Shown: piece after piece, positions 1-11,426 of the stretch | Numbering within the stretch: the first letter of the stretch is position 1 | Layout of the letters: every line of letters starts with the position of its first letter | NCBI GenBank assembly: GCA_039090855.1 | Contig: CM077011.1 | Location: forward strand, 23,685,001-23,749,000 | Source: Macrothele yani | Lineage: Eukaryota; Arthropoda; Arachnida; Araneae; Macrothelidae | Length of the DNA stretch: 64,000 bases | Direction: 5' to 3' | Notes under the pieces: generated by a model | Told to the model about the DNA's origin: nothing | The model's database searches: none | The model's input: the letters and a program-made list of their open reading frames with translations, nothing else | Program-made: the position numbers and the translations under genes

Positions 1-360
1 TTGATGACTCGGAGATTCCTTCTAACACACTGATGAATCAAAAGTTCTTTTTAACACACCGATGAATCAAAAGTTTTTTTTAACACAGTGATGAATCATA
101 AGGTTTTTTTAACCCACTGATGAATCAAAAATTCTTTGTAGCAAATGGATGAACCAAAACAAACAACTGATGAATCAAAAAATCTTTGTAAAACACTGAT
201 GAATCAAAAGATCTTTGTAAAACACTGATGAATCAAATATTCCTTCTAGACATTGATGAACCAAAAAGAACTTTGATGAATCAAAAGTTCTTTTTAACAC
301 ACAGGTGAATCAAACGTTCTTTTTAGCACACTGATGAATCAATATTTCTCCCTTCCACAA
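1..360. repeat. 29-bp AT-rich minisatellite
   Basis: About a dozen imperfect tandem copies of a unit built round TGATGAATCAAAAGTTC followed by a T-run and AACACAC. The core recurs at positions 32, 61, 90 and 119, a steady 29-bp step. The array decays toward 360 and is cut off by the left window edge, so its full length is unknown. No open frame is shared across units. Confidence 0.9.
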
Positions 361-1693
361 CCATGAAAATATTCCTTAGGATGTATTAACGAATCAGCAT
401 CTTTGCATAAGTGAGTGGATTTTTCAGATACCGATGAAGAGCTGTTACTGTGAAATATGATAATATCGAAGTGTCCTGACTGATGGTAACTAAATTATTC
501 CTGTTGTTCAGTGATTAAACGTCCACATTGTGTGCTCACTAATAGTTCTGAGATAAAGAGTATTGTCTGTAATGAATAAATGACAGGGACGTTATCTGTA
601 GTAGGATAAGTGGATGTATATTTTACTTAAGTTTTATAGGTGTAAATTTTGACATAAATTATAGTATGCCTATTAAAGTGAAATCTGTCTGGGAAGGTCA
701 TCCACGGTTCTACGAAAAAATGTCCGTCCTGGCAGTTGACAGACAAACAGAGTGTTTCAGTTTCCTTACATATCATCCATCGCCACTTGAAAATAAAATA
801 TAAATGTGTTACATTTTTAATGCAACTTGCTGTGAAATACGTTTTCCTTCTTCCCTGCAATTTTGTTATTTAGAAATGTTATTCACTAAATCTCTCACTA
901 AGAGCCAGAAGTATCACTGAGGAAGTGTTCGGAACATACAAATTAGGGGCACCTCCCATGTGTTTTCCAGAAGAAAATGGAAGGTAAGTAGATGCCCAAT
1001 GGGACAGCAGCAGAACTGCGGTTGAACTTTAAAGCCACTTCCACTCTTCCCCTCCTTTCTCTTCCTTAATGTTCTCTATGAATTATTTTACCACAAGAGC
1101 AGATCATCAAACCTATTCAAACTATACGGTGACTGTGTAAGAAGTTTGTGTTCACTGCGATGAGAGGGCGAAACTTCTCCAAGGACCAGTAAAGATCGAA
1201 CATCCATACCTAGCTAAAAGAAAACCGTACTATCTCCAAACAGAATTATAAAAACTTGACGACAGTTCTTAGAATTTTTTATAAAAATTCCCCAAGACCA
1301 CCCATGATTTATAATTTCGTGAAGTGTGGAGACAGAAAGGTATCTCATGTTTGTAGACCCACAGAATTTTCGTTATCTTTCTAAATATTGCCGAAGAAGA
1401 TTTTTCTGTAATTTTTGTATGGTGGTGAGAGTAAAATGTTGGAATATTCCTTTATGGGTTCAAGAAATGGCTCCCATGGCCGCCAGATGAATGTTTCTTA
1501 AGCACTGTTTCTACGGGTGATAACGTCCGTGTCAGACAGAACTGCCGCTCTGGAAGATGACCACGGATACGAGTGACTGCCAACACAGGTTTAGTAGTAG
1601 AAATTTCATTTACTATTAAGATGGTGGCACCAGGTAAAATTTTACATTTGAATTATGACTCTTTGTTGAAAGGAACCAAAAACAAATCGGTGA
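361..1693. other. Unassigned sequence, no feature recognised
   Basis: AT-rich single-copy-looking sequence between the minisatellite and the foldback element. Short open frames (for example 627-860) show no recognisable domain or codon signature. I see no tRNA boxes, terminal repeats or tandem structure. Confidence 0.5.
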
Positions 1694-1702
1694 TATAAAA
1701 AG
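1694..1702 (+). repeat. 9-bp target-site duplication, left copy
   Basis: TATAAAAAG lies directly outside the left terminal array and recurs exactly at 19256-19264 outside the right array. A 9-bp duplication is typical of MULE (Mutator-like) transposons and of Drosophila FB foldback elements. It defines the element as 1703-19255. Confidence 0.82.
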
Positions 1703-1974
1703 GGTTCTACGTCAATTCGTCGCGTGCGTTAATTCGTCGACTGCGTCAATTCGTCGACTGCGACGATTCGTCGCGCGCCAATTCGTCGCCTACGTCAATT
1801 CGTCGCGCGTCAATTCGTCGACTGCGTCAATTCGTCGCGCGTTAATTCGTCGCGCGTCAATTCGTCGACTGCGTCAATTCGTCGCTGACAAATTCGTCGA
1901 CTACGTCAATTCGTCGACTACGTCAATTCGTCGACTACGTCAATTCGTCGACTACGTCAATTCGTCGCGTTTAC
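1703..1974 (-). repeat. Left outer array of 17-bp GTCGAC repeats
   Basis: Tandem repeats of CGTCAATTCGTCGACTG (17 bp), mixed with shorter 12-15 bp variants such as CGCGTCAATTCGTCG. This is the reverse complement of the array at 19013-19255, so the two form the outermost inverted repeat of the foldback element. The core ATTCGTCGAC is shared in form with the second foldback element at 31519-32658. Confidence 0.92.
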
Positions 1975-2658
1975 ATTTCAAAATTGCCTTTATTCTTCAG
2001 TAAAATAACATTTCTATGTACATGACAATGGAATTCTGCCAATAAATACAGCGGTATATACATCAGCTGGAAAGTTCCAGTGAAACGTAAAACAAAATAT
2101 TGTTAAAATCATAAAAAAATATTTCGCCACGTAGGGCGAAGGAGAGGCAGACAATAAAGCACGAGCGATACAAACGAAAATGTTTACCTACAGTATTGTA
2201 GACAGGGCAAGACATGATTCTATACTATGCACAAATTCCAATTAAGCATTACTACCATACTAAAGATTAAACATTAGGTACTAATTCACAGAAATGCAAC
2301 AGTGATGCTACATTCAAAATTTACAACATATGTACAGAAGTATTCAGTGACAAGGGGAAATAACGCTAAATGTACTCAGAAGGGCATCTTGTTACATTAT
2401 ATTATACACACAGTGACTAATATTTTAAAAAAATATTCAACATAATGAAGGGGACATTGCGTGGGCAGTAAACTGTGCAGAAGGAAGAATTATATACAAC
2501 AACATAAAACCCAACATCATCGAAGAGAACATGGGAAACATGGTGAGCTATCTTCAATGGCACATTAAAACAGAAAAATCACAAATAGCGAAGCACCAAA
2601 ATTAATACGTAAAAACATGATTTGTTACAGTGAACGTGGGCGACAACAAAAATCCCAC

Positions 2659-5600
2659 TTATAGGTTGAGATGTAACTGCAAATTGTGGATATGGAACCA
2701 CCCAGCCGATTGGGCCCAAGTGGATTGAAAAACGCTATCGGTGTTTGTTGAGGCAGCACGAGAGTGCTCCATTTGGAGGCGAGTGGTTAACCGTGCTAGG
2801 AAGCGTCTCCGAATGATAGCACTTGCCTCCTGAGGAGGTGGAATAAGAGCGGGGAAGCGTTGTTGAAGATGGAAAGCATAGACAGTGAACTTCACAAGAA
2901 GAAAAATGTAACGGCACACAGGAGGCAAGTGAGTAGGTGGATGCTTAGTTTGGAGTAGCCAAGCATATGCAAGAAACGGTAACGATCGAGCACAAATTCG
3001 ATCAGCAAGACGAAATGCTGTGTTTAGGACTGGCAGGAGAACGGGGCAGAATAGGTATTGATGTTGGACGTCGCTGACTTCAGGGCAAAAGGAGCACTGC
3101 GGAGAGGTGAGAAGGGTCATGCGAAACAGTACTGATGGGGCGGGGAGACGAAGGTGAAGAAATTGCCAATGGACATTGAGTTCAAGAGGGGAGGAAAGGG
3201 CAGAGGTAGATGCTGTCCAGATGGCTGGGAGAAGAGAAGGAGGAGCAGAATGAACAGAAAGTGGAAGTGCGGGAGGGGAAAGAAGAAGCCAATAAAGAGA
3301 AGAGGAGGAGAGAGAAGTAACTAGAACCGGGGAGCTACGAATGAGGAGAAAGAACGGTAGGGAAAGAGGAGCAGAGGGGACCGAGAAGAGACCATCAGGT
3401 GAAGCGATTAGTGGAAAGAGGCTCCAAAGCGCTGTGCGAAGAAGAAGATATTCGTTAGCAAGAGTAATGGTTGGAGATAGAAACAATGAAGAAAGAGGTC
3501 TCCAGGTTAGATCAGAAGTTACGAGAGAACGGACAGTTATCACACCAGAGCGGATCCAATGAGGAAAGTAAAAGTAAGGGAGGTTAGGAGGGTGAATAAG
3601 AGAAGAGAAGAAGAGAGGTTCATCTAGGAGATCAAGAGTTGAAGAAGGAAATGAACGGAGAAGAGGAAGCGAACGAAAGAGAGAAAGGCTCCCTCTCGCA
3701 GGACAGGAGGGAGGTGGGACGGGAGAAGAGAGTATGCATCCATCTTCAGAAACAGTAGGAAGGTGAAGGATGGGTCACGGAAAGAAGCTAGAACATTCAA
3801 GGTAGTGGTAAGGGACGGAACAGTTGAAGTGGCAAGGCGAATGAAATGAATAATACGATGTGTTTTATAAAGGAAAGCTGGATCAGGAAGCTGGATGCCA
3901 CCCAAAGAGGCTGGCAGATGAAGCGTGGCAGGTTTAACCCAGTGATGTGAAGACCAGATGACGGAAGTTGAGAGGCGAGTGATGGTCATCATTTGTGACA
4001 CGGGCACAACCGTCGACATCCAAGAGTATTCGCATAGAGAGATAAGTTGTCGACGAACAACGGCTGCTCGTTGACGGAACGATGTGAAAGGGCGGGCCTT
4101 ACTCCAGTAGGCAGCAGTCCGTTGTATCCGGGGAAGAAGAGCAGTCCAGGTGGCAGATGCAGAAGCCAAGGGCAATCCGACATACGCACCGAGGATCTTC
4201 TGTGTAGTGGCTGTCCACTGCGCACCCCAAGGAGCATCGGTGCGGGCAGCCCATGCCCCGCACCATAAGCCAGTACTTTTAGTGGCATTCAGCGCTGCTC
4301 CAGATAATGCAACATACTGTTGATATACAGAATACAGGCGATCAAATTGAGATTCATCCCGGACGCAAAAGGTCACATCATCAGCATAGGCGGTGAAAAT
4401 TATTCGATGATGACGAGTACTAGCCACTGTCGGCGGTAGGACATCCAGGAGTGATCTTCGGGCTGCTAACAGGAAAGGCTCAAAAGCGAGAGCGAATAGC
4501 TGGCCGGAGAGCGGACATCCTTGCCGGATGCCTCGCTTAAACGGAATTGGAGCGGTTAGAAATGTGGCCGCTCGAACATGGAAACTGGCGCCCTGATAAA
4601 GGGCCAAGAGTGCGGAAGAAAAGGTAGGAGGAAAGCCAAATTGTGAAAGGACAGCAGAGAGATAAAAATGAGAAACGTTATCAAAAGCGGACTTTTGATC
4701 CAGATTGAGAAAGGCAAGAGGTTCAGAAAAAGAGCGAGCGAGGAAGTGAAGATGAAGGAGAAGAGAAACGTTAGTGGAAATAGTCCGACCAGGCACAGTG
4801 TATGTCTGGTCAGGAGAAATAACGAAAGAGAGAACAGAATTAAGGCGACGGGATAAGAGTTTTGTATAGAACTTATAGTCAGTGTTTAGGATGGAGATAG
4901 GGCGCCAGTTTCCAAGATCCAAGAGGTCACCCTTCTTAGGAAGGAGGATGGTGTGTGCCAAAGTAAAGTCGGGCGGTAACGCAGGAGAGGAAAAAGCAGA
5001 CGAGAAACACGAAGACAGAAAAGGCAGAAGGCACGGTAGAAAAGCACGATAAAAGGACAGAGGAAGGCCGTCAGGTCCAGGAGCGGCATGAGGATTGAGA
5101 GTAGCGAACGCCTCGCGGAGTTCGCGAAGAGAGAAAGGAGAGAGTAAAGAAGTAGATAAAGTAGAGGGGACCTGAGGAAGAGAGGAGAGAAGAGGAGAAG
5201 CTAATGAGGATGAAGACTGCGTTACCGCACTGTACTTGGCGATGAAATACTGTCTGGTGAAAGTGCATAGCTTCGATGGGTTCGAAGTGATGGAACCATC
5301 CTGGAGGCGAAGATGACGCAAAGATGTAGCAGAACGATGTTGAGATTCCAAGGCGGTTAAGTAATCGTGAGAATCAGCTGTAGGGGAGAGATGCAAGAAA
5401 TGCATCCTGCAGGCTGCATCGGATGCGCGAGGAAGAAGCAAAGCGTGGAGATCTGCCAGATAGCCGAGGTATTGCGGATCATCAAGAGAGAGCATCGACA
5501 ATAGAGCACGTAGATTCGCAATTTTCATATCGCTCTCATTCCGAGAGGCATGGGAGTAGCGCCGTACAAAAAGGACCAAGTCATGTTTGACACTGGGCCA

Positions 5601-6511
5601 CAGTTGCATCGCGTCGGACGTAGTATCAAGAAGGGGCTGACGTCTTCGGAGGAACTCACGCACAGCAACACAAAATTGTTGATCATCCAGGAGCGAGTCC
5701 GGAAAAGTCCATACTCGTTGAGTCCTTGAAGGTGAAGGCGAAACACACACCGACAGACTGACAATACTGTGGTCTGAAGCGGCGGAAGGATGATGGGCAG
5801 CAGCTGCGATCGACGGGAGAAGAGCAGTCGAAACATAAAATTTATCCAACCGTGCTGCCGTAGTGCTGCCATGGATGGAAGAGCGCCAGGTAAAAGAGAT
5901 TTCCGACGGGTGTAGATGCCGGAACGCATCAACCAATTGAAAATCATCAACTAGCTGGGAAATCTGTAATACACGTTGTCTGCGGTATTCTCCAACGGTT
6001 GAATTGCGGTCAAGGGCCGGCAACAACGTACAATTGAAATCTCCGCCGATGAGAATATATTCAGACGGTGGGATGCATGACAGCTCTGTACGGAGTGTGG
6101 AGAGAAGATCAGGTAACAGACGTTCATCACAGGGGACATATATGTTAAAAACATGATAGGTCACGTTTTCAATGCAAAAGACAGCGACTTGGAGGTTGTC
6201 CACATGTAAGGCACGAATCACTGGCGTCGAAATCAGAGGGAGTAGGCGGTGATGGATCCCAAGTGCAAGGCCACCATTCCGTCCAACTCGATAAGCATGG
6301 TGAAAATTGTAGGGCCAAGCCCGCCAACGAGAGAACAAAGTGGTAGCAGAGCAATTGGTCTCTTGGAGCAAGAGAAGATCTGCGTGTAGAGGCGCCAAGT
6401 CCTCATACACTAGAGCATTTCTAGGAGAAGCAGAGAACCCTCTGCAGTTAAGTGTGACCACCTTGAATCGGTAGGTCCTTCCCAGGTCGACACGCACGTG
6501 CGCTGGAATCT
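2659..6511 (-). pseudogene. LINE ORF2 endonuclease/reverse transcriptase, frameshifted
   Basis: ORF2 should nick target DNA and copy element RNA. Endonuclease motifs come first (LNCRG near residue 20, LLLQET near 44, GGDFNC near 150, SDHS near 241), then reverse transcriptase with AYADDVTF near residue 703 (YADD at 4377-4388). A C-terminal C-x2-C-x8-H-x4-C knuckle (CSFC...HQYLFC) lies near 3060-3110. Compared with the copy at 15159-16994, this one has two extra bases at about 3689-3694, which shift the frame and stop translation at about 3624. The rest is open in another frame to 2659. The frame opens after a TAA near 6512 and has no ATG before the endonuclease, so start by frameshift, reinitiation or a non-AUG codon is inferred. 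Confidence 0.88.
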
Positions 6512-8289
6512 GTTATTTTCTTCGCTTGCTTCTTCATTCTGTCAACACTAAATTTGAGATCGGGATAGGAAAGCACAAGATTTCGATACACAGATATCAC
6601 ACTAGAAACTTGGGTTAGAACAGTAGGAAGATCAAGCAAATGACGTGCAACAAACTGATTAAAGAATCTAGGATGTTTATGAGAGCATAATACTTCATAT
6701 ATTTTATGAAGAGAAAGCGGACCTACCGGTATATCCGCCTTCGCTTCAGCTAGGTATCGGAGAAAAGAATCTAGGGAAAGCACTGGGGGTGGAGTCTTAG
6801 AACCTGGAATCACAGCAGGGTGTCGACTTGTTCGTGGCGAAGTACGACGTTGAGAGGAGGAGCGGGAAGATGAGTCAACAGAACGACCTCTTGCAGCACC
6901 GATGCGAGGAGGGAGCGGAGTCTGCGGAGCACTCCAGGACTCCCGTAGAGCAGGCTTGCTGGTAGTTGTAGGGTCAGAGTGATTGCCAGAAGTGTCACTA
7001 GCAGTAGGGCAGTCCATGTCAGTAACTGTACTTGGAGTGTCTTCATCCGATGGAAGATGAAGGTCAGCAGTCAGGTCAGCTGGAGCTGCAAGGAACGTGG
7101 GCGGAGCTGTCGGTACCAGATGAGGAAAGTCCTCTGTCAACAATTGTGGGGCAGGACCCCGTGGAGGAAGGCCCGATGGCAGAGCAGGTTGATGAAGTTC
7201 TGAAGACACCTCCTTAGAAACGGTAGGGGTGGACGACACAGGGCTGTCACGAGTGACTTTTGGTCCCGAAGACTGAGGTACAGCAGGGCGGCGGAAGCAC
7301 TCACTACGTTGATGGCCATACGCCTTACAAGTCTGACAATGAAAGGAGGTTAAAACGTCGATGCGTCGGATTTGATCTCCGCATTTTACAGTGAAGAGAG
7401 TAGGAAAAGACTTGATATGTTCTTCCGAAGAGAATACTACTCGCGCAACTCGTCGGGCACTTTCAATCGAACGATCATCCTCGTCCTTTGGAGCAGCGGA
7501 GTGTGTGGTAATGTTACCCACAACACGACCGGATTGCATAAGAAAAGCACAAAGCATAGCATCTGTGACTTCAGGATGTACTGGGTACATCGAGACCGTT
7601 ACTGGTCTCTGGGCGACAGGCTCAGGAAATAATTGGTGATCACCAACAACCAGCCCAGTCTGTAAGACAGAGGTAGCATCTGCCGCATGAAAAAAATAAA
7701 CAATGACACTCGGCCCTCTGCGCGACATATGACGTATCGCTGACGGAGAGAACTTTTGTTTTAGAGCAGTTGAGTACATTTTGAGTGGTGTGTCTGGCAG
7801 CGCCTCAAAGCACACACCCAACTCAGTAGCCGTGGTGAAAGAGGTACCTGCTGGAGAATCCACTGGAATTTCGAGCACAACCTCATTACCAGAGCGACGG
7901 ACATGAGGTTTTAAAGCTGCGGCTTCCGCTCGCATGGAATTAGACTTGGGCTGAAGCCTTTGGGAAGTTACCGCTGAAGAATAGGAACGAGGAGCAGTAG
8001 AAGTGGAGGTTGAAGGCAGAGGATCACCGCCATCCATTGAAGGCAGAGGAGCATCGCCATCCATTGAAGGCAGAGGAGCACCGTCATCCATAGTGTCCAT
8101 GACGTCAACTGTCACTATATGAGAAGCAGCTGGGGCAAGAGCTGTAATAGTGACGTCAGGGGAGGAAAACGATACGCCGCCAACGGTTGACGTCGACCCG
8201 GAGGGCAACGTGACAACGCCACCGCTGGGCAAAGTGCCGTGATCACCGGAAGTGATGTCAGGGTTGACAACACCACCGGATGACGCCAT
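6448..8289 (-). CDS. LINE ORF1 (gag-like, zinc knuckle), intact
   Basis: A 613-residue nucleic-acid-binding protein of a Tx1-clade LINE, expected to coat the element RNA. It starts at an ATG at 8289 beside the 5' UTR. The N-terminus (residues 1-100) is Gly/Thr/Ser/Pro rich and has a 10-residue repeat (APLPSMDGD type) from a 30-bp DNA repeat at about 8013-8095. The middle holds the conserved LGVCFEALPDTPLK stretch, also seen in the related fragment at 35800-36850. A CCHC-type knuckle, CQTCKAYGHQRSEC, follows near residue 320. The C-terminus is Ser/Pro rich, then a conserved helix-like block. It overlaps the ORF2 frame by about 60 nt. The reading frame is uninterrupted, unlike ORF2. Confidence 0.87.
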   Translation of the reverse strand: MASSGGVVNPDITSGDHGTLPSGGVVTLPSGSTSTVGGVSFSSPDVTITALAPAASHIVTVDVMDTMDDGAPLPSMDGDAPLPSMDGGDPLPSTSTSTAPRSYSSAVTSQRLQPKSNSMRAEAAALKPHVRRSGNEVVLEIPVDSPAGTSFTTATELGVCFEALPDTPLKMYSTALKQKFSPSAIRHMSRRGPSVIVYFFHAADATSVLQTGLVVGDHQLFPEPVAQRPVTVSMYPVHPEVTDAMLCAFLMQSGRVVGNITTHSAAPKDEDDRSIESARRVARVVFSSEEHIKSFPTLFTVKCGDQIRRIDVLTSFHCQTCKAYGHQRSECFRRPAVPQSSGPKVTRDSPVSSTPTVSKEVSSELHQPALPSGLPPRGPAPQLLTEDFPHLVPTAPPTFLAAPADLTADLHLPSDEDTPSTVTDMDCPTASDTSGNHSDPTTTSKPALRESWSAPQTPLPPRIGAARGRSVDSSSRSSSQRRTSPRTSRHPAVIPGSKTPPPVLSLDSFLRYLAEAKADIPVGPLSLHKIYEVLCSHKHPRFFNQFVARHLLDLPTVLTQVSSVISVYRNLVLSYPDLKFSVDRMKKQAKKITDSSARACRPGKDLPIQGGHT

Positions 8290-8486
8290 TTTAATGGCGC
8301 CGAGATAACTAGGCTTCTACCAGCTCGGTAGGAATTTTAAACACGACGATAAGAAACGAAAAAAGGCACTCACCACTTCGGGAGATGTCCGAAACGAATC
8401 ACCAAACCTTTATAGTGGAGGTAAGCACAAACCTAGTTATCCTAGTAGCCTAAATACTTGAAATACAAACAAAACTCACGGAGCAC

Positions 8487-9560
8487 AATCTACAGTTTTC
8501 AATTTAGAACCACCAAATTTGGTATACTATCTCATGGTACTCTAACTTAGATGCTAGACGGTTTTTGGAAGGGGTTGGAGCCCGGGGGGTCAGACACCCC
8601 CCGAATAAATTTGTTTTGTAAAATCTACAGTTTTCAGTTTAGAACCACCAACTTTGGTATACTATCTCATGGTACTCTAACTTAGACAGTAGACCGTTTT
8701 TGGAACGGATCAAGGCCCGGGGGTCAGAGCCCCCACATACAAAATTTTCTTAGAAACTGCAGTTTTCAATTCAGAACCACCAAATCTGGCATACTATCGC
8801 ATGGTACTCTAACTTAGACGCTCGACGATTTTTTGAAGGGGTTGCAGCCCCGGGGTAAGGGCCCCCTCATAAAAATTCGCAAAATCTACAGTTTTCAATT
8901 TAGAACCACCAAGTTTGGTATACTATCTCATGGTACTCTAACTTAGACGCTAGACTGTTTTTGGAAGGGGTTGGAGCCCGCGGGGTCGGAACCCCCCCCC
9001 ATTAAAAATTACGTAAAATCGACAGTTTTCATCTTAGAACCACCAAATTTGGTATACTATCTTATGGTACTCTAACTTAGACAGCAGACCGTTTTTGGAA
9101 CGGGTCAAGACCCGGGGGGTGAGAGCCCCCCCACATACAAAATTTTCTTAAAAACTACAGTTTTCAATTCAGAACCACCTAATCTGGTATACTATCTCAT
9201 GGTACTCTAACTTAGACGCTAGACGGTTTTTGAAAGGGGTTGGAGCCCGGGGGTCAAACCCTACCCCCGAATAAACAGTTTTTCGTAAAATCTACAGTTT
9301 TCAATTTAGAGCCACCAAATTTGGCATACTATCTCATGGTACTCTAACTTAGACGCTAGACGGTTTTTGGAAGGGGCTGGAACCCCGGGGTGAGAGCACT
9401 CCCCCTCCTCATAAAAATTTCGTAAAATCTACAGTTTTCAATTTAGGACAACCAGATTTGGTATACTACTTATGGTTATCTAACTTAGACGGTAGACGGT
9501 TTTTGGAAGGGGTCGGGGCCCGGGTCAAGGTAGCCCCATGCAAAATTTTCGTAAAAAGTT
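8487..9560 (-). repeat. 133-bp satellite, left arm (about 8 units)
   Basis: Tandem units of 132-137 bp. Fixed blocks are an A/T-rich core (ACCAAATTTGGTATACTAT), CATGGTACTCTAACTTAGA, a GGTTTTTGGAAGGGGT block and a G-run/C-run pair that can fold into a hairpin. Successive units start near 8491, 8626 and 8759. Orientation is opposite to the arrays at 13380-15157 and 17679-19012, so this is the left middle layer of the foldback arms. Confidence 0.92.
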
Positions 9561-9589
9561 CCGTTTTTCACTCTTAAGAATACCCTATT

Positions 9590-9662
9590 TACGTTCTAAG
9601 GCGCTCTTTGGCCCTTTGAGGGCCTTGCACCATAAACCATCAACCAACCAACCAACTAACTA
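9590..9662 (+). mobile_element. LINE 3'-tail fragment with CAAC repeats
   Basis: A block reading GGCGCTCTTTGGCCC...GGGCCTTGCACCATAAA followed by CAACCAACCAACC closely matches the 3' end of the ORF1-only LINE at 43359-45986 (GGCGCTCTGTGGCC...GGCCCTTGCGCCATAAA plus CAACC repeats). Only about 75 bp are present, so this is a severely 5'-truncated insertion. The mirrored position in the right arm (near 13340) lacks it, so it arrived after the arms formed. Confidence 0.6.
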
Positions 9663-9847
9663 ACCTACGGTCTAAGTTAGGGACTGTAGATAACAATAAA
9701 GTGCAAAAATATGCGTTTAATGGTGTATTAAAAACACAAATCTATATAGTTTAGCTTTCACTACCAACGAACGGCTTATCAGAAAGAAATATAATGTAAT
9801 GTAAACAGAGAGTTCCAGATATTCAAAATTCAAAACGGTAAGAAAAA

Positions 9848-10137
9848 GATGATCAATGCCAATGTGAAGTCGTATGCATGCGACATCACATAGGTACATT
9901 GCATTTCTGTGTCGCGGGATTCACAGAAGCACACGCCAGATGTACGACAGTTCTATAGATGTCTCCTAGAAGGTAAGTACTCCCATTCCTTTGATGATCA
10001 ATGCCAATGTGAAGTCGTATGCATGCGACATCACATAGGTACATTGCATTTCTGTGTCGCGGGATTCACAGAAGCACACGCCAGATGTACGGCAGTTCTA
10101 TAGATGTCTCCTAGAAGGTAAGTATTCCCATTCCTAT
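9848..10137 (+). repeat. 145-bp direct duplication in left arm
   Basis: GATGATCAATGCCAATGTG starts at 9848 and again at 9993. The following ~145 bp are nearly identical in both copies, with a few base changes (for example ACGACAG versus ACGGCAG). The matching part of the right arm near 13200 is single copy. I see no coding or RNA signal. Confidence 0.88.
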
Positions 10138-10398
10138 TTCTTTCTTTTTTGTTTCGCAAAATTAAATTAACTAAATCAAAAAATTTAAAATAAGTTTACT
10201 GGAAAATTGCAGGAATATCTTTTTCATTCATTAACTTTCAACCGCTGAACTTGGTGATTCCACAAATAGTAATATTTATCTGGCAAATAACTGGTATCCC
10301 TGCTAGTACAAATTATATTAATGATTTATTTGCGTCCAGTTCAATCTAGTATGTCCATAAGAGCGTTAGGGGCCGTATGAAAAATACATTTCAACGTG

Positions 10399-10610
10399 TG
10401 CCGCTACGGCGGCGGAGTGATCTAGGCGCTGGCTTCTGACCACTTGTCGAGAAGGATCCTGGTTCAAATCCCGGTGAATCATGGACGTTGTGCTTGACTT
10501 CTGGCACTGGCTGTCCCCCTTCCCAGGAACCAGTGGCCCAAAATTGGGAATGTCCGACTGCTTATAGCCCACTGAATTGATCACGGTGGTCGTTAACCCC
10601 CCCCCAAAGA
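10399..10610 (+). mobile_element. tRNA-derived SINE, family 1
   Basis: A tRNA-like head with an A box (GGAGTGATCTAGGCG region) and a B box GGTTCAAATCCC near 10453 is followed by the family body: CACTGGCTGTCC, GGAACCAGTGGCCC, TTATAGCCCA and a CACGGTGGTCGTTAA end. The same order is seen at 39644, 51094 (minus), 53229, 54186 (minus) and 54459. Silencing state is unknown. It is inserted in the inner left arm and absent from the mirrored right arm. Confidence 0.85.
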
Positions 10611-10839
10611 TTGCGACGTGTCCATTGCTATTTGTTGTGGACCGTACAAAAAGTATGTTTTTGATATCAAGGTGTCCACTTCCATGTAGGCTGGCCATAA
10701 AATGTTAGGAGACCGTACAAAATTGCACTTTTGTTTTCACCTTGTCAGCGCTTCGGTATATGGTTGAAGTATACGTATATATAGTTGTGCCATTTCAGCA
10801 CGTAGTTTGGTTTATATAGAAAATCAAGATAATGTTACA

Positions 10840-11400
10840 TTTTTACTCAGCTGCAACACATTAATCCCGAAGGCTATTTGTTGAAATCTTTAATCCGCCG
10901 TGCTCATATTCACAACGTGAACATAACATGTCAAGTTATTAATGTTGCAGTTTTACCCTGTCACAAAACTTTAGTTACAAGACCTTAGGCGTAAACTTTT
11001 TTTAGGAATTTTTAGTCCGACGTATTCATAAGGTTTCGATAACATGCCAAGGTTATGGTACTGCGTTTTGACTGAGGCACAAAAATTAATAAACAGGCCT
11101 TAAGCCTTTTTATCAGTTTTCAATCAACCGTGCTCATATACATAAAATTTTCAGAGAAAGTCAAGTTTACTGTGTTGCGCATTTACTCGAGTACAAAACT
11201 ATAAACAGCCATTAACTTTCACCCGCTGAACTTGGTGATTCCTCAATTCATCCATTAACAAGTCTTTTAAGTGATTGTATGCTATGGTCATATTGATAAT
11301 GTTTGATGACAAGTCAGGTTAATGATGTTGCACTTATTAAAGACTTAAAAAGGTGTAGAGGCTAGTAATTATTATTTGAAGTCTAAATAAAAGCTCATTT
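10840..11400. repeat. Inner-arm diverged ~125-bp repeats, left
   Basis: Loose tandem copies share the order CCGTGCTCATATTCACAA, a TGAACATAACATGTCAAGTT type block, TAATGTTGC and a TTTACTC/ACAAAA tail. They recur near 10900, 11020, 11130 and 11290 with many differences. Similar units lie at 12480-13000, mostly reversed. They form the innermost repeat layer of the foldback arms. Confidence 0.55.
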
Positions 11401-11426
11401 TTAACACGACTCGTCATGAAATCCTT

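Larger units (their letters stand above)
1975..8486 (-). mobile_element. Full-length Tx1-clade non-LTR retrotransposon
   Basis: A 6.5-kb LINE on the minus strand: 5' UTR (8486-8290), ORF1 (8289-6448), ORF2 with apurinic-type endonuclease and reverse transcriptase (about 6511-2659), and a 3' UTR of about 680 bp ending TTTTGAAAT with no poly(A). Reverse-transcriptase motifs (DQTYTVPGRT, RQGCPLSGQLF, AYADDVTF) fit the Tx1 group of the L1 superclade. The 5' flank is 133-bp satellite ending ...AAAACTGTAGATT, and the 3' flank starts GTA and runs straight into the 17-bp array. It is near-identical to the truncated copy at 15158-17678. It is inactive because ORF2 has a 2-nt frameshift. Confidence 0.88.

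Noticed and set aside
627..860. 77-codon minus frame
   Set aside because: No motif, no conservation evidence, expected by chance in AT-rich DNA.
7372..7639. Plus-strand frames over LINE ORF1
   Set aside because: They are shadows of the intact minus-strand ORF1 and have no domain.
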